Assembly: GCA_944383015.1 (NCBI GenBank)
Contig: CALWOC010000002.1
Span: 124,001-188,000 of the forward strand
Reading direction: 5' to 3'
DNA from: an uncultured Clostridia bacterium
GTDB taxonomy: Bacteria; Bacillota; Clostridia; TANB77; CAG-465
Length of the DNA stretch: 64,000 bases
Positions 7,664-17,767 of the stretch are shown here, piece by piece; positions within the stretch are counted from its first letter, which is position 1, and every line of letters begins with the position of its first letter. Both the position numbers and the translations under genes were made by a program. The notes beneath the pieces are model-generated. The model searched no databases. It was not told the origin of the DNA and worked only from the letters and a program-made list of their open reading frames with translations.

Positions 7664-7673
7664 TAGCTTCTTA

Positions 7674-7733
7674 AAATTTTAATATGTCATCCTAACACAG
7701 ATTAGGCAATGACAAACCCTGATATTAAAATTT
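7674..7733 (+). promoter_or_regulatory. Structured rpsJ-rplC intercistronic RNA element
   Basis: A perfect 12-base outer stem (7674-7685 with 7722-7733) encloses a second stem made of GTCAT/ATGAC (7686-7690, 7709-7713) and CCTAA/TTAGG (7691-7695, 7702-7706), with an unpaired AAACCCT side. There is no U-tract after it, so it is not a simple terminator. It could be a processing site, an mRNA stabilizer, or a protein-binding site tuning rplC relative to rpsJ. Confidence 0.65.
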
Positions 7734-7771
7734 GGTTGAAGTTAAAGTTTAGTTAAAGGGAGGAAAACAAA

Positions 7772-8398
7772 ATGGTAAAAGAGATTTACGGAACAAAAGT
7801 TGGTATGACTCAAATTTTTGATGAAAAAGGAGTTGCAATACCAGTAACAGCAATCGAAGTTAAACCATTAACAGTAGTTGCTAAAAAAACTGCTGATAAA
7901 GATGGATACAATGCAATTGTAGTAAGCTTCGGAGAAATTAAAGAAAAAAATGCAAATAAACCACATAAAGGAATATTTGCAAAAGCAGGTGTTGATGTTC
8001 AAAAATACCTAAGAGAAATTAAAGTTGAAAATGTTGATGAATATGAAATTGGAAGTAAAATTACTGTTGATACATTTACAACAGAAGATAGTGTTGATGT
8101 ACAAGGAACATCTAAAGGTAAAGGTTTCCAAGGTGTTATTAAAAGACATGGACAACATAGAGGACCAATGGGACATGGTTCTATGTATCATAGAAGACCT
8201 GGTTCAATGGGATCTACAACAACACCAGGTAGAGTTTTTAAAGGTAAAAAATTACCAGGACACATGGGAAGTAAAACATCTACAATCTTAAATTTAAATG
8301 TTGTTAAAGTTGATGCTGACAAAAATGTTATTTTAGTAAAAGGTTCAATTCCAGGAGCTAAAAAATCAATTGTTAGAGTAAGAAAAAGTGTAAAGTAA
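7772..8398 (+). CDS. rplC: 50S ribosomal protein L3
   Basis: A 208-aa protein with the typical L3 start ([13 protein letters not shown]) and the conserved loop that reaches the peptidyl-transferase centre ([34 protein letters not shown]). It helps initiate 50S assembly. The AAAGGGAGG binding site lies eight bases before the ATG. An overlapping frame at 8025-8291 is a shadow with no binding site. Confidence 0.98.
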   Translation: MVKEIYGTKVGMTQIFDEKGVAIPVTAIEVKPLTVVAKKTADKDGYNAIVVSFGEIKEKNANKPHKGIFAKAGVDVQKYLREIKVENVDEYEIGSKITVDTFTTEDSVDVQGTSKGKGFQGVIKRHGQHRGPMGHGSMYHRRPGSMGSTTTPGRVFKGKKLPGHMGSKTSTILNLNVVKVDADKNVILVKGSIPGAKKSIVRVRKSVK

Positions 8399-8417
8399 GT
8401 AGGAAGGAGGAGAAAAA

Positions 8418-9038
8418 ATGCTTAAAGTTGACGTTTTAAATATGGATGGTAAAAAAGTAGAAGATATTGAGTTAAACGAAAAAGTGTTTGGAGTTGAAGT
8501 AAATGAAGTTGCTGTTCACACTGCACTTGTAAATTATCAAGCAAACCAAAGACAAGGAACTCAATCTACTAAGACAAGATCTGAAGTAAGTGGTGGCGGA
8601 AGAAAGCCATGGAAACAAAAAGGAACTGGTAGAGCTAGACAAGGATCTATAAGAGCACCTCAATGGATTAAAGGTGGTATTGCTTTAGGACCAAAACCTA
8701 GATCATACAGATATTCAATTCCTAAAAAGGTAAAACAACTTGCATTCAAATCTGTACTAACTTCAAAAGTACAAGAAGGAAAATTAGTTGTAGTTGATAA
8801 ATTAGAACTTAACGAAATTAAAACTAAGAATATGGTTAATGTTTTAACAAACTTAAAAGTTAATAATGCTTTAGTAATGCTAGATGAGAAAAACTTAAAT
8901 GTTCAAGCTTCTGCAAGAAATATTGAAGGAGTAAAAACTACTTTAGTAAATACAATGAATATATTTGATTTATTAAAATATGATTCTCTAGTATTAACAA
9001 AAGATGCAGTTAAGAAATTAGAGGAGGTGTACGCATAA
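8418..9038 (+). CDS. rplD: 50S ribosomal protein L4
   Basis: A 206-aa protein with the L4 hallmark loop (RQGTQSTKTRSEVSGGGRKPWKQKGTGRARQG, here described in part) that lines the exit tunnel. L4 in other bacteria is both a structural 50S protein and an autoregulator of the S10 operon, so it is a candidate ligand of the leader at 7129-7345; that link is inference. It is followed directly by rplW with a one-base overlap. Confidence 0.98.
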   Translation: MLKVDVLNMDGKKVEDIELNEKVFGVEVNEVAVHTALVNYQANQRQGTQSTKTRSEVSGGGRKPWKQKGTGRARQGSIRAPQWIKGGIALGPKPRSYRYSIPKKVKQLAFKSVLTSKVQEGKLVVVDKLELNEIKTKNMVNVLTNLKVNNALVMLDEKNLNVQASARNIEGVKTTLVNTMNIFDLLKYDSLVLTKDAVKKLEEVYA

Positions 9039-9400
9039 TGAGACACGCAGAAGACGTTATAATTAAGCCTATAATGACTGAAAAAAGTTATAGCGAAATT
9101 GCAAATGGAAAATATACTTTTGAGGTTGCTTTAAATTCTTCAAAAGTTGAAATAAAAAATGCAGTTGAAGAGCTTTTTGGAGTTAAAGTATTAAAAGTTA
9201 ATACTTTAAGATATGATGGAAAAGCAAAAAGAGTTGGAGTACACCAAGGGGTAACTAAAGCTTGGAAAAAAGCTATAGTAAGTATTGATACTAACCCAGC
9301 AGATGTTAAATATCTTGCAAAAGGTGGAAAAGAAACAAAAGTTAACAAGAAATATAAAACTGAAATAGAAGAAATTAGTTCAGCATTTGGAAATAACTAG
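9038..9400 (+). CDS. rplW: 50S ribosomal protein L23
   Basis: The 120-aa product is L23 (IIKPIMTEKSY, YTFEVALNSSKVEIKNAVEELFGVKV). L23 sits at the tunnel exit and docks trigger factor and SRP. A C-terminal extension of about 20 residues beyond the usual 95-100 aa is present (ending EEISSAFGNN). Its start overlaps the rplD stop, indicating translational coupling. Confidence 0.97.
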   Translation: MRHAEDVIIKPIMTEKSYSEIANGKYTFEVALNSSKVEIKNAVEELFGVKVLKVNTLRYDGKAKRVGVHQGVTKAWKKAIVSIDTNPADVKYLAKGGKETKVNKKYKTEIEEISSAFGNN

Positions 9401-9413
9401 GAGGGAATAAAAA

Positions 9414-10247
9414 ATGGGAATAAAATCATTTAAACCTGTTACTCCATCATTAAGAAATACAACAACATTAACAAACGATGAACTTACAAAAAGTTCACCA
9501 GAGAAAAGTTTACTTACTGTATTAAAGAAAAATGCAGGAAGAAATAATACTGGTAAAATTACTGTAAGACATCATGGTGGCGGAAACAGAAGAAAATATA
9601 GAGTAATTGATTTTAAAAGAAATAAAGTTGATATGGAAGCAACAGTAATAGGTATCGAATATGATCCAAATAGAACTGCTAATATCGCTTTAATTGAATA
9701 CGAAGATGGTGAAAGAGCATATATTATTGCTCCAGTTGGACTTACAGATGGAGATAAAGTTATATCTGCTGCAAAAGCTGATATTAAACCAGGTAACTGT
9801 ATGCCAATTGACGCTATACCAGTTGGTACTATGATTTATAACATAGAACTAAATAAAGGTAAAGGTGCACAACTTGTAAGAAGTGCTGGTATGTCAGCGC
9901 AACTTATGGCAAAAGAAGGAAAATATGCACATGTTAGAATGCCTTCAGGAGAAATGAGACTTATAAATGTTGAATGTAAAGCATGTATTGGTCAAGTTGG
10001 AAATCTTGAAGCTGAAAACGTAAAATTAGGTAAAGCTGGTAGAAAAAGACATATGGGAATAAGACCTACAGTTAGAGGATCTGTTATGAACCCAGTTGAT
10101 CACCCACATGGTGGTGGTGAAGGTAGAGCACCAGTTGGACACACTGGACCAAGAACTCCTTGGGGTAAACCTGCTCATGGATATAAAACAAGAAAAACTA
10201 ACAATAGAACAGATAAGTATATTGTTAAGAGAAGAAATAAAAAATAG
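9414..10247 (+). CDS. rplB: 50S ribosomal protein L2
   Basis: A 277-aa L2 with the conserved [12 protein letters not shown] block near residue 50 and the C-terminal [13 protein letters not shown] loop, whose His residues lie near the peptidyl-transferase centre. It is needed for subunit joining. The length is normal. The GGAGGG ribosome binding site lies a few bases before the ATG. Confidence 0.99.
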   Translation: MGIKSFKPVTPSLRNTTTLTNDELTKSSPEKSLLTVLKKNAGRNNTGKITVRHHGGGNRRKYRVIDFKRNKVDMEATVIGIEYDPNRTANIALIEYEDGERAYIIAPVGLTDGDKVISAAKADIKPGNCMPIDAIPVGTMIYNIELNKGKGAQLVRSAGMSAQLMAKEGKYAHVRMPSGEMRLINVECKACIGQVGNLEAENVKLGKAGRKRHMGIRPTVRGSVMNPVDHPHGGGEGRAPVGHTGPRTPWGKPAHGYKTRKTNNRTDKYIVKRRNKK

Positions 10248-10265
10248 TATTTGGAGGTATAGAAG

Positions 10266-10544
10266 ATGTCAAGATCACTTAAAAAAGGACCTTATGTAGA
10301 TGAAAGATTACTTGCAAAGGTTGAAAAATTAAATGAAGAAGATAGAAAAGAAGCTATAAAAACTTGGTCAAGATCCTCTACTATATATCCTCAAATGATT
10401 GGTCATACTATTGCAGTTCATGATGGAAGAAAACATGTTCCAGTATATGTAACTGAAGAAATGGTTGGACACAAGTTAGGAGAATTTGCTCCTACAAGAT
10501 TATTCAGAGGACATTCAGGAGATAAAAAGACTAAAGTAAAATAA
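10266..10544 (+). CDS. rpsS: 30S ribosomal protein S19
   Basis: The 92-aa product starts [11 protein letters not shown] and contains [29 protein letters not shown], diagnostic for S19. It binds the 30S head with S13. The GGAGGT ribosome binding site is strong, and the gene order rplB-rpsS-rplV is canonical. Confidence 0.98.
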   Translation: MSRSLKKGPYVDERLLAKVEKLNEEDRKEAIKTWSRSSTIYPQMIGHTIAVHDGRKHVPVYVTEEMVGHKLGEFAPTRLFRGHSGDKKTKVK

Positions 10545-10573
10545 TAAAACTTTAATGAAGGAGGAGCCTAAAA

Positions 10574-10915
10574 ATGGAAGAAAAACAAGCAAGAGCTGAG
10601 TTACGCCATGCTAGAATTAGTGCAAGAAAAGTAAAAATAGTTATAGACACTATTAGAGGAAAAAATGCTAAAGAGGCAGTAGCAATATTAAAATATACTA
10701 ATAAAGCAGCTGCACCAGTAGTTGAAAAATTAGTTAAATCAGCAATGGCAAATGCAGTTAATAATCATAATATGGATGAAAGTAAATTATACATTTCTGA
10801 AATATATGCTAACCAAGGAACTACAATGAAAAGAATTATGCCAAGAGCTCAAGGTAGAGCAAATAGAATAAGAAAAAGAACTAGTCACATTACAGTTGTG
10901 TTAAAAGAAGCATAA
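10574..10915 (+). CDS. rplV: 50S ribosomal protein L22
   Basis: A 113-aa L22. The N-terminal [18 protein letters not shown] helix and the C-terminal tunnel hairpin ([22 protein letters not shown]) are intact. L22 contributes to the exit-tunnel constriction and to macrolide binding. AAGGAGGAG precedes the start. Confidence 0.98.
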   Translation: MEEKQARAELRHARISARKVKIVIDTIRGKNAKEAVAILKYTNKAAAPVVEKLVKSAMANAVNNHNMDESKLYISEIYANQGTTMKRIMPRAQGRANRIRKRTSHITVVLKEA

Positions 10916-10930
10916 AGGAGGTAACTTTAA

Positions 10931-11587
10931 ATGGGACAAAAAGTTAGTCCACACGGACTTAGAGTTGGAATTATAAAAAACTGGTCTTCAACATGGTATG
11001 CTAACAAACAAGATTATTCAAATAACCTTGTAGAAGATTATAATATTCGTACATACCTTAAAGACTTATTAAAACCAGCTGGTATTTATAAAATAGAAAT
11101 TGCTAGAAAAGGTAATAAAGTCTTGGTAGATATATATGCAGCAAAACCTGGTATGATAATTGGTAAAGGTGGAGCAGCAATTGAAGAAATAAAGAATAAA
11201 TTAAACAAAAAAATTGGTAAAGATGTATCTTTAAATATTGTTGAAGTTAAAGATGTAGATATGGCTGCACAATTAGTTGCAGAAAATATTGCATTACAAC
11301 TAGAAAAGAGAATATCTTTTAGAAAAGCTATGAAACAAGCTATGCAAAAAACTATGAAAGCAGGAGCTCTAGGAATTAAGACTGCTGTATCTGGACGTTT
11401 AGGTGGAGCTGAAATTGCTAGAACTGAAACTTATCATGAAGGTACAATTCCTCTTCAAACTTTAAGAGCAGATATTGATTATGGATTTGCAGAAGCAAAA
11501 ACAACATATGGAATTATCGGTGTTAAAGTTTGGATATATAAAGGAGAAGTACTTCCTACAAAAAACGAAGAAAAAGGAGGTAACTAA
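10931..11587 (+). CDS. rpsC: 30S ribosomal protein S3
   Basis: A 218-aa S3 with the N-terminal [14 protein letters not shown] block, a KH domain containing [12 protein letters not shown], and the C-terminal [12 protein letters not shown] block. It forms part of the mRNA entry channel. The end of the gene (AAAGGAGG) doubles as the ribosome binding site for rplP. Confidence 0.98.
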   Translation: MGQKVSPHGLRVGIIKNWSSTWYANKQDYSNNLVEDYNIRTYLKDLLKPAGIYKIEIARKGNKVLVDIYAAKPGMIIGKGGAAIEEIKNKLNKKIGKDVSLNIVEVKDVDMAAQLVAENIALQLEKRISFRKAMKQAMQKTMKAGALGIKTAVSGRLGGAEIARTETYHEGTIPLQTLRADIDYGFAEAKTTYGIIGVKVWIYKGEVLPTKNEEKGGN

Positions 11588-11589
11588 AG

Positions 11590-12018
11590 ATGTTGTCACC
11601 AAAAAGAACAAAATATAGAAAAGTACAAAAAGGTATTTTAAAGGGAAAAGCACAAAGAGGAACTCAAGTAACTGACGGTGAATACGGAATACAAGCGCTA
11701 GAGCCAGCTTGGATTACAGCAAACCAAATTGAAGCAGTCAGAGTTACTATTTCAAGATATACTAAAAAAATTGGTAAATCTTGGATAAAAATATTCCCAG
11801 ATAAACCTATTACTAAACACCCAGCAGAATCTCGTATGGGTTCAGGTAAAGGAAATCCAGAATATTTCGTAGCAGCAGTTAGACCAGGAAGAATAATGTT
11901 TGAAATTTCAGGACTAGATGAAGCTACATCAAAAGAAGTTTTAGCTAAAGCTATTCATAAACTTCCAATAAAATGTAAAATTGTAAAAAGAGAAGATCAA
12001 GAAGGAGGAGAAAAATAA
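11590..12018 (+). CDS. rplP: 50S ribosomal protein L16
   Basis: The 142-aa product is L16 ([15 protein letters not shown], the [19 protein letters not shown] block). It contacts the A-site tRNA elbow region of the 50S. It starts three bases after rpsC and overlaps the rpmC start by one base. Confidence 0.98.
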   Translation: MLSPKRTKYRKVQKGILKGKAQRGTQVTDGEYGIQALEPAWITANQIEAVRVTISRYTKKIGKSWIKIFPDKPITKHPAESRMGSGKGNPEYFVAAVRPGRIMFEISGLDEATSKEVLAKAIHKLPIKCKIVKREDQEGGEK

Positions 12019-12218
12019 TGAAATCTAGTAAAATCAATGAATATAAAAATATGTCAGTTGAAGAACTACAAAAAGAGTTAAAAGAACTTAAAAATGAACT
12101 TTTTAAATTAAGATTTCAAAACTCTCTTAACGGCCTTGATAACCCTAAGAAAATAACTTTAGTTAAAAAAGAAATAGCTAGAGTAAATACTTTAATAACA
12201 GAAAAGGAAAATAATTAG
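12018..12218 (+). CDS. rpmC: 50S ribosomal protein L29
   Basis: A 66-aa two-helix L29 with the LRFQNSLNGLDNPKKI-like central motif (ELFKLRFQ). It sits next to L23 at the tunnel exit. It overlaps the rplP stop by one base (ATG in TAATG). Confidence 0.96.
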   Translation: MKSSKINEYKNMSVEELQKELKELKNELFKLRFQNSLNGLDNPKKITLVKKEIARVNTLITEKENN

Positions 12219-12238
12219 TGGTAAAGGAGGAATAGAAC

Positions 12239-12493
12239 GTGGAAAGAAATTTAAGAAAAACTAAACAAGGAAAAGTTGTAAGTAATAAAATGGATAAAAC
12301 TATTGTTGTTGCAATTGACAATAAAGTAAAAGATCCACTTTATAACAAAATTAAAAATGATACTTTAAGAATAAAAGTTCATGATGAAAACAACGAATGT
12401 GATATCGGAGATATCGTAGAAGTAATGGAAACTAGACCACTAAGTAAAGATAAGAGATATAGACTTGTAAGAATTGTGGAAAAAGTTAAATAG
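12239..12493 (+). CDS. rpsQ: 30S ribosomal protein S17
   Basis: An 84-aa OB-fold S17 ([21 protein letters not shown], near-C-terminal [12 protein letters not shown]). The start is a GTG at 12239, chosen because AAAGGAGG lies nine bases upstream and no ATG fits. It is a primary 16S-binding protein of the 30S body. Confidence 0.97.
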   Translation: MERNLRKTKQGKVVSNKMDKTIVVAIDNKVKDPLYNKIKNDTLRIKVHDENNECDIGDIVEVMETRPLSKDKRYRLVRIVEKVK

Positions 12494-12516
12494 TAATTTG
12501 AAGGGAGGACTAATCC

Positions 12517-12885
12517 ATGATACAACAACAAACATTATTAAAAGTTGCAGATAACACTGGAGCAAAAGAATTAATGTGTATAAGAGTTCTTGGTGGTTCT
12601 TACAGAAAGTGGGGTAACATTGGAGATGTTATAGTAGCTTCTGTAAAGAAAGCTGCACCTAACTCAGCAGTAAAAAAAGGCGATGTTGTTAAAGCTGTAA
12701 TTGTTAGAAGTAAAAGAGGTCTTAGACGTGAAGATGGTTCATATATTAGATTTGATGAGAATGCAGCTGTTTTAATCAAAGATGATAAAACACCTAGAGG
12801 AACACGTATTTTTGGACCAGTAGCAAGAGAACTAAGAGATAACGAGTACATGAAGATATTATCTCTAGCACCAGAAGTTCTTTAA
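12517..12885 (+). CDS. rplN: 50S ribosomal protein L14
   Basis: A 122-aa L14 ([27 protein letters not shown], ends [13 protein letters not shown]) with normal length. L14 contacts the 30S subunit in bridge B8 and is the docking site of the silencing factor RsfS. GGGAGG precedes the ATG. Confidence 0.98.
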   Translation: MIQQQTLLKVADNTGAKELMCIRVLGGSYRKWGNIGDVIVASVKKAAPNSAVKKGDVVKAVIVRSKRGLRREDGSYIRFDENAAVLIKDDKTPRGTRIFGPVARELRDNEYMKILSLAPEVL

Positions 12886-12904
12886 TATACGGAGGTGAAA
12901 TGAA

Positions 12905-13225
12905 GTGTTAACAAAAATGAAATTAAAAAAAGGTGATACTGTAATTGTAAATACAGGATCAGAAAAAGGAAAAAAAGGTACAATACTAGATATAGATAAA
13001 AAGACTGGTAAAGTAACTGTAAAAGATATAAATGTTAGAACAAAACATGTTAAAGCAAGAAAGCAAGGTCAAGAATCTGGAATCATTAAAGTTGAAGCTC
13101 CAATTTATGCATCTAAAGTAAGCTTTTATTGCGATAAATGCGACAAAGGTGTAAGACTTGGTGTTAAAGTAAACGAAGATGGAACAAAATCAAGATATTG
13201 CAAAAGCTGTAACGAAATGAAGTAA
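12905..13225 (+). CDS. rplX: 50S ribosomal protein L24
   Basis: A 106-aa KOW-domain protein (MKLKKGDTVIVNTGSEKGKKG, then GIIKVEAPI). It initiates 50S assembly. The GTG at 12905 has GGAGGTG nine bases upstream; the ATG at 12917 is possible but too far from that site. Four Cys residues in the C-terminal half (CDKCDKG and CKSC) suggest a zinc-binding form of L24. Confidence 0.96.
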   Translation: MLTKMKLKKGDTVIVNTGSEKGKKGTILDIDKKTGKVTVKDINVRTKHVKARKQGQESGIIKVEAPIYASKVSFYCDKCDKGVRLGVKVNEDGTKSRYCKSCNEMK

Positions 13226-13244
13226 TAAGGAGGGAAAAAGTTAA

Positions 13245-13784
13245 ATGAACCTTAAAGAAAAATATAACGCTGAAGTAGTGCCTGCATTAATGAAAAAATT
13301 CGGATATAAATCAATAATGCAAGTACCAAAACTAGAAAAGATAGTTATTAATATGGGTGTTTCAGAAGTTAAAGACAATTCTAAAGCTTTAGACGTAGCT
13401 ATGGGAGAACTTGAACAAATTGCTGGGCAAAGACCAATTGTTACTAAAGCTAAAAAATCAATAGCAGCTTTCAAATTAAGAGAAGGTATGAATATTGGAT
13501 GCAAAGTAACTTTAAGAAGCACAAAAATGTATGATTTTGCTACTAAATTCTTTAATGTAGCACTTCCTCGTGTAAGAGATTTTAGAGGTGTTAACCCTAA
13601 TTCTTTTGACGGAAGAGGAAACTATAATATGGGAGTAAAAGAACAAATTATTTTCCCTGAAATAGAATATGATAAAATAGATAAAGTAAGAGGAATGGAC
13701 ATTGTTTTTGTTACAACTGCAAAAACAGATGAAGAAGCTTATGAATTATTAAAATTATTAGGCTTACCATTCGCTGAAAAGTAG
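13245..13784 (+). CDS. rplE: 50S ribosomal protein L5
   Basis: A 179-aa L5 ([64 protein letters not shown]). It binds 5S rRNA in the central protuberance. Length and order (rplX-rplE-rpsZ) are canonical. Confidence 0.98.
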   Translation: MNLKEKYNAEVVPALMKKFGYKSIMQVPKLEKIVINMGVSEVKDNSKALDVAMGELEQIAGQRPIVTKAKKSIAAFKLREGMNIGCKVTLRSTKMYDFATKFFNVALPRVRDFRGVNPNSFDGRGNYNMGVKEQIIFPEIEYDKIDKVRGMDIVFVTTAKTDEEAYELLKLLGLPFAEK

Positions 13785-13796
13785 GGAGGACTTGAG

Positions 13797-13982
13797 ATGG
13801 CAAAGAAATCTATGATAGCTAAACAAAAAAGAGAACCAAAGTTTAGCACAAGATATTATAATAGATGTAAAATATGTGGAAGACCACATTCTTACATGAG
13901 AAAATATGGAATATGCCGTTTATGCTTTAGAAAATTAGCATATCAAGGAGATATACCAGGTGTAAAAAAAGCAAGCTGGTAA
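13797..13982 (+). CDS. rpsZ: 30S ribosomal protein S14, zinc type
   Basis: The 61-aa product is the short, zinc-binding S14 with the CxxC-x12-CxxC ribbon ([20 protein letters not shown]). Bacteria with this form often have a longer zinc-independent paralog elsewhere for zinc starvation; none is seen in this window. GGGAGGA precedes the start. Confidence 0.97.
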   Translation: MAKKSMIAKQKREPKFSTRYYNRCKICGRPHSYMRKYGICRLCFRKLAYQGDIPGVKKASW

Positions 13983-14002
13983 AAAAAGGAGGAATAAAGG
14001 CA

Positions 14003-14395
14003 ATGAATACAACAGATCCAATTGCAGACATGTTAACTAGAATAAGAAATGCTAACGCGCAAAAACATGCAACAGTTGACGTTCCTTATTCTAAAGAAAA
14101 GGAAGCAATAGCAAATATTTTAGTATCTGAAGGTTTTGTTGAAGCTGTAGATATAATTGAAGATACACACAAAACTATTAGAATTACTTTAAAATATCAA
14201 AACAATGTAAAAGTTTTACAAGGTTTAAAAAGAATTAGTAAACCAGGTCTAAGAATATATGCAAGCGTAGAAGATTTACCTAGAGTTTTAAATGGTTTAG
14301 GTATTGCAATCATTTCTACATCTAAAGGAATAATGACAGATAAAGCTGCTAGAAAAGAAAATGTTGGTGGCGAAGTTTTAGCATATATTTGGTAA
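14003..14395 (+). CDS. rpsH: 30S ribosomal protein S8
   Basis: A 130-aa S8 ([45 protein letters not shown]). It binds 16S helix 21 and in other bacteria represses the spc operon by binding its own mRNA near rplE; no clear copy of that site was identified by eye here. Confidence 0.98.
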   Translation: MNTTDPIADMLTRIRNANAQKHATVDVPYSKEKEAIANILVSEGFVEAVDIIEDTHKTIRITLKYQNNVKVLQGLKRISKPGLRIYASVEDLPRVLNGLGIAIISTSKGIMTDKAARKENVGGEVLAYIW

Positions 14396-14427
14396 TAAGA
14401 AATTTAATATAAAGGAGGGTATACCAA

Positions 14428-14964
14428 ATGTCAAGAATAGGTAAAAGTCCTATCACAATACCAGAAGGTGTTGAAGTAAAAATTGAAGGAAATGTAGTTA
14501 CTGTAAAGGGTCCTAAAGGAACTTTAACACAAGAATTTTTACCATGTGTTACTATAGCTCAAGAAAATAATGAGATTAAAGTAACTGTTGATAATGAAAA
14601 TAACGGAAATATACATGGATTAACAAGAACTTTAATTAACAATATGGTAATTGGTGTAACTAAAGGTTTTGAAAAAACATTAGAAGTAAACGGTATAGGA
14701 TACAGAGCACAAAAACAAGGTAAAAAATTAGTACTTACTTTAGGTTATTCTCATCCTGTAGAAGTTGAGGAAATTGAAGGAATAACTATAGATGTACCAA
14801 ATCCTAATACAATAGTAGTAAAGGGAATCGACAAGCAAGTTGTTGGTCAAGTAGCTGCTAACATTAGAGAAAAGAGAGAACCTGAACCATATAAAGGTAA
14901 AGGAATTAAATATGCTAGCGAAAGAATTATAAGAAAAGAAGGAAAAGCTGGCGGTAAAAAATAA
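14428..14964 (+). CDS. rplF: 50S ribosomal protein L6
   Basis: A 178-aa L6 with two repeated domains and the C-terminal [17 protein letters not shown] motif that binds 23S rRNA near the sarcin-ricin loop. The length is normal; AAGGAGGG precedes the ATG. Confidence 0.98.
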   Translation: MSRIGKSPITIPEGVEVKIEGNVVTVKGPKGTLTQEFLPCVTIAQENNEIKVTVDNENNGNIHGLTRTLINNMVIGVTKGFEKTLEVNGIGYRAQKQGKKLVLTLGYSHPVEVEEIEGITIDVPNPNTIVVKGIDKQVVGQVAANIREKREPEPYKGKGIKYASERIIRKEGKAGGKK

Positions 14965-14992
14965 TCTTAGAAGTTAAGGAGGGAGTCTTAAG

Positions 14993-15352
14993 ATGATTAA
15001 TAAGACAGATAGAAACGTTACAAGAACTATTAGACAAAAAAGAGTTAGAACTAAAGTTCAAGGTACTTCTATGAGACCAAGACTTTGTGTTTTCAAAAGT
15101 CTAAATAATATATATGCACAGCTTATTGATGACGAAAAACAAACAACTATTTGTTCTGCATCAACATTAGATAAAGAAGTAAAAACTAAAGCATCAAATG
15201 TTGAAGCTGCAACAGAAGTTGGTAAATTAATCGCTGAGCGTGCTAAAAAAGCAAAAATTAACACTGTTGTCTTTGATAGAAATGGTTATTTATACCATGG
15301 AAAAGTTAAAGCATTAGCAGATGCAGCTAGAGAAGCTGGATTAGAATTCTAA
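14993..15352 (+). CDS. rplR: 50S ribosomal protein L18
   Basis: A 119-aa L18 (basic N-terminal [54 protein letters not shown]). It carries 5S rRNA with L5. AAGGAGGG precedes the ATG. Confidence 0.98.
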   Translation: MINKTDRNVTRTIRQKRVRTKVQGTSMRPRLCVFKSLNNIYAQLIDDEKQTTICSASTLDKEVKTKASNVEAATEVGKLIAERAKKAKINTVVFDRNGYLYHGKVKALADAAREAGLEF

Positions 15353-15369
15353 TGAAAGGAGAAACTAAA

Positions 15370-15861
15370 ATGGCAGAAACTAAAACTGAATTAAAAGAAA
15401 AAGTTGTTAATGTGAGCAGAGTTGCTAAAGTTGTTAAAGGTGGTAGAACTTTTAGATTTAGTGTACTAGTAGTTGTTGGTGATGAAAATGGCCACGTTGG
15501 TGTTGGTACAGGTAAATCTGCAGAAGTTCCAGAAGCTATTAAAAAAGCAACTGATGATGCAAAGAAAAACTTAGTAGAAGTATCTTTAGTAAATGGTACT
15601 TTACCTCATGAATTTACAACAAACTTTGGTTCATCTAAAGTAATTTTAAAACCAGCAGTTGAAGGTACAGGTATTATTGCCGGTGGTGCAGTTAGACCAG
15701 TTCTAGAACTAGCAGGTGTTAAGAACGTAACAGCTAAAACTCTTGGTTCTCGTAATAGCATAAACGTAGTATATGCAACTTTAAAAGCATTAAAAGCTAT
15801 GAGAACACCAGAAGAAGTTGCTAAACTTAGAGGAAAAACAGTAGAAGAAATACTAAAATAA
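15370..15861 (+). CDS. rpsE: 30S ribosomal protein S5
   Basis: A 163-aa S5 ([41 protein letters not shown]). It stabilizes the decoding region. The ATG at 15370 has AAAGGAG nine bases upstream; an in-frame ATG at 15352 overlaps the rplR stop but precedes that site. The usual next gene, rpmD (L30), is missing: only 45 bases separate it from rplO. Confidence 0.97.
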   Translation: MAETKTELKEKVVNVSRVAKVVKGGRTFRFSVLVVVGDENGHVGVGTGKSAEVPEAIKKATDDAKKNLVEVSLVNGTLPHEFTTNFGSSKVILKPAVEGTGIIAGGAVRPVLELAGVKNVTAKTLGSRNSINVVYATLKALKAMRTPEEVAKLRGKTVEEILK

Positions 15862-15906
15862 TGATATAATGATTACTAGTAATTTATAAGAGAGGAGGAA
15901 GCTTGA

Positions 15907-16347
15907 ATGAAGATACACGAATTAGCTCCAGCATACGGTGCTACAACTACCTCTAAAAGAGTAGGAAGAGGTATTGGAAGTGGTCTTGGAAAAACAGCTG
16001 GAAAAGGACATAAAGGTCAAAAAGCTAGAACAGGTGGTAGTATTAGAAGAGGATTTGAAGGTGGACAAACACCTTTATACAGAAGAATACCTAAAAGAGG
16101 ATTTAAAAATCACTTTGCTGTAGAATATGCTATAGTTAACCTAAGTGATTTAGAACAATTTGAAGATGGATCAGTTGTTAATGCAGAGTCATTAATAGCT
16201 AAAGGTATTATAAAAAAAGAACTAGATGGTGTTAAAGTTTTAGGAAATGGAACATTAACAAAGAAACTTACTGTTGTAGCAAGTAAATTCTCAAAAACTG
16301 CTGAAGAAAAAATACAAGCTGTAGGTGGAAAGACTGAGGTGATGTAG
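15907..16347 (+). CDS. rplO: 50S ribosomal protein L15
   Basis: A 146-aa L15 ([25 protein letters not shown], described in part; [18 protein letters not shown]). It is a late assembly protein of the 50S. It has a strong AGAGGAGG ribosome binding site and ends two bases before secY, whose binding site (GAGGTGAT) lies in its last codons. Confidence 0.98.
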   Translation: MKIHELAPAYGATTTSKRVGRGIGSGLGKTAGKGHKGQKARTGGSIRRGFEGGQTPLYRRIPKRGFKNHFAVEYAIVNLSDLEQFEDGSVVNAESLIAKGIIKKELDGVKVLGNGTLTKKLTVVASKFSKTAEEKIQAVGGKTEVM

Positions 16348-16348
16348 T

Positions 16349-17662
16349 ATGTTTGAAAGCATAAAAAATATATTCTCAGTTAAAGATATTAGAAAAAAAT
16401 TATTATTTACAGTTTTAATATTAATAATATTTAGAGTAGGTACATTTATTACTATACCTGGTCTAGATAAGATAACAATTAATGAGCAATTAGGTGCATC
16501 TACAAACGGTCTAACTACTATGATAAACTTAATATCTGGTGGAGCTTTTAGTAGATTATCTATATTTGCAATGACAATAGGACCATATATTACTGCTTCT
16601 ATCGTATTAAATTTATTACAATTTGTTATACCAAGCTTAGAAAGACTTGCAAAAGAAGGCGAGACTGGTAGAAAAAAATTAAATAAATATACTAAATATT
16701 TAACAATTGCTTTTGCAATAATTGAAGGATTAGGATTATATTTTACTTATGATGCTTATCTTTTAACTCCACTTACATATGGAGCAGGAAAATATTTAGG
16801 AATATTCTTATTTATAGTTTCTCTTATGGCAGGTACTTCACTTTTAACTTGGCTTGGAGACAAAATAACAGAGCATGGAATAGGAAATGGTATTTCTATG
16901 ATTGTTTTCTTTGGTATAGTTGCAGGACTTCCAACAACAATTAATTCTTTTGCAAATATAGCTGGTAGTGGTTTTACTGGTATATTAATATTTGTAGCTT
17001 TAATGGTTGGTTTGATTGCGGTTATAGCAGGGGTTGTATTTGTTCAAAAAGCTGAACGTAGAATTCCTGTTAATTATGCAAAAAGAGTTGTAGGAAGAAA
17101 AATGTATGGCGGACAAAGTACACATATTCCAATTAAGCTTGCAATGGCAGGTGTTATGCCACTTATCTTTGCAATGTCATTTATGTCATTTCCAGGTATA
17201 ATAATAAGTTTGGTTACTGACGTAAATAGCTTGACAGGATTTTGGAAAGGTGTATATACATTGTTTACTGCTTCATCATCAAGTGGTATATGGTATTTAA
17301 TAGGATATGCTGTAATTTATATGGCATTAATTATAGGATTTACATTTATTTATACAATGTTTATTGTTAATCCAGTTGAAATTGCAAATAATTTAAAGAA
17401 AAATGGTGGATTTATACCAGGTATTAGAGCAGGTAAAAATACATCAGAATATATAAACAGTGTTTTAAAACATATTACAGCTGTAGGTGCTTTATTCTTA
17501 TCTGCAATTGCAATTTTACCAATAATTTTACAGGCATTTACAACTCAAAATATATCATTTAGTGGTAACTCAATACTTATCTTAGTAAGTGTTGGTCTAG
17601 AAGTATTAAATACAATTGAAACACAAATGGCAAGTAGAAATTATTCTGGATTTTTAGGATAA
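16349..17662 (+). CDS. secY: Protein translocase subunit SecY
   Basis: A 437-aa, ten-helix membrane protein forming the Sec channel. Recognizable are the plug region near GAFSRLSIFAMTIGPYITASI, the GETGRKKLNKYTKY cytosolic loop, and KAERRIPVNYAKRVVG in the C5 loop region. In most Bacillota adk, map, infA and the alpha operon follow; here a terminator and an unrelated helicase gene follow instead. Confidence 0.98.
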   Translation: MFESIKNIFSVKDIRKKLLFTVLILIIFRVGTFITIPGLDKITINEQLGASTNGLTTMINLISGGAFSRLSIFAMTIGPYITASIVLNLLQFVIPSLERLAKEGETGRKKLNKYTKYLTIAFAIIEGLGLYFTYDAYLLTPLTYGAGKYLGIFLFIVSLMAGTSLLTWLGDKITEHGIGNGISMIVFFGIVAGLPTTINSFANIAGSGFTGILIFVALMVGLIAVIAGVVFVQKAERRIPVNYAKRVVGRKMYGGQSTHIPIKLAMAGVMPLIFAMSFMSFPGIIISLVTDVNSLTGFWKGVYTLFTASSSSGIWYLIGYAVIYMALIIGFTFIYTMFIVNPVEIANNLKKNGGFIPGIRAGKNTSEYINSVLKHITAVGALFLSAIAILPIILQAFTTQNISFSGNSILILVSVGLEVLNTIETQMASRNYSGFLG

Positions 17663-17672
17663 TTGTTCTTTA

Positions 17673-17704
17673 AAAGGGTGATACATAAGTATCATCTTTT
17701 TTAT
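17673..17704 (+). terminator. Terminator after secY
   Basis: The stem GGTGATAC/GTATCATC with an ATAA loop is followed by TTTTTT. It ends the S10-spc transcript. Confidence 0.85.
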
Positions 17705-17710
17705 TTTTTG

Positions 17711-17739
17711 TTGAAATTTACATAAATATAAGTTATAAT
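17711..17739 (+). promoter_or_regulatory. helD promoter
   Basis: TTGAAA (17711-17716), a 17-base spacer and TATAAT (17734-17739), about 30 bases before the helD start codon. Confidence 0.75.
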
Positions 17740-17767
17740 AAAAAAGCGTTTGAAAAAGGAGGGTGTT

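Noticed and set aside
8025..8291. A second forward open frame inside rplC
   Set aside because: It overlaps L3 in another frame, has no Shine-Dalgarno and no conservation signal; it is a by-product of L3 codon use.
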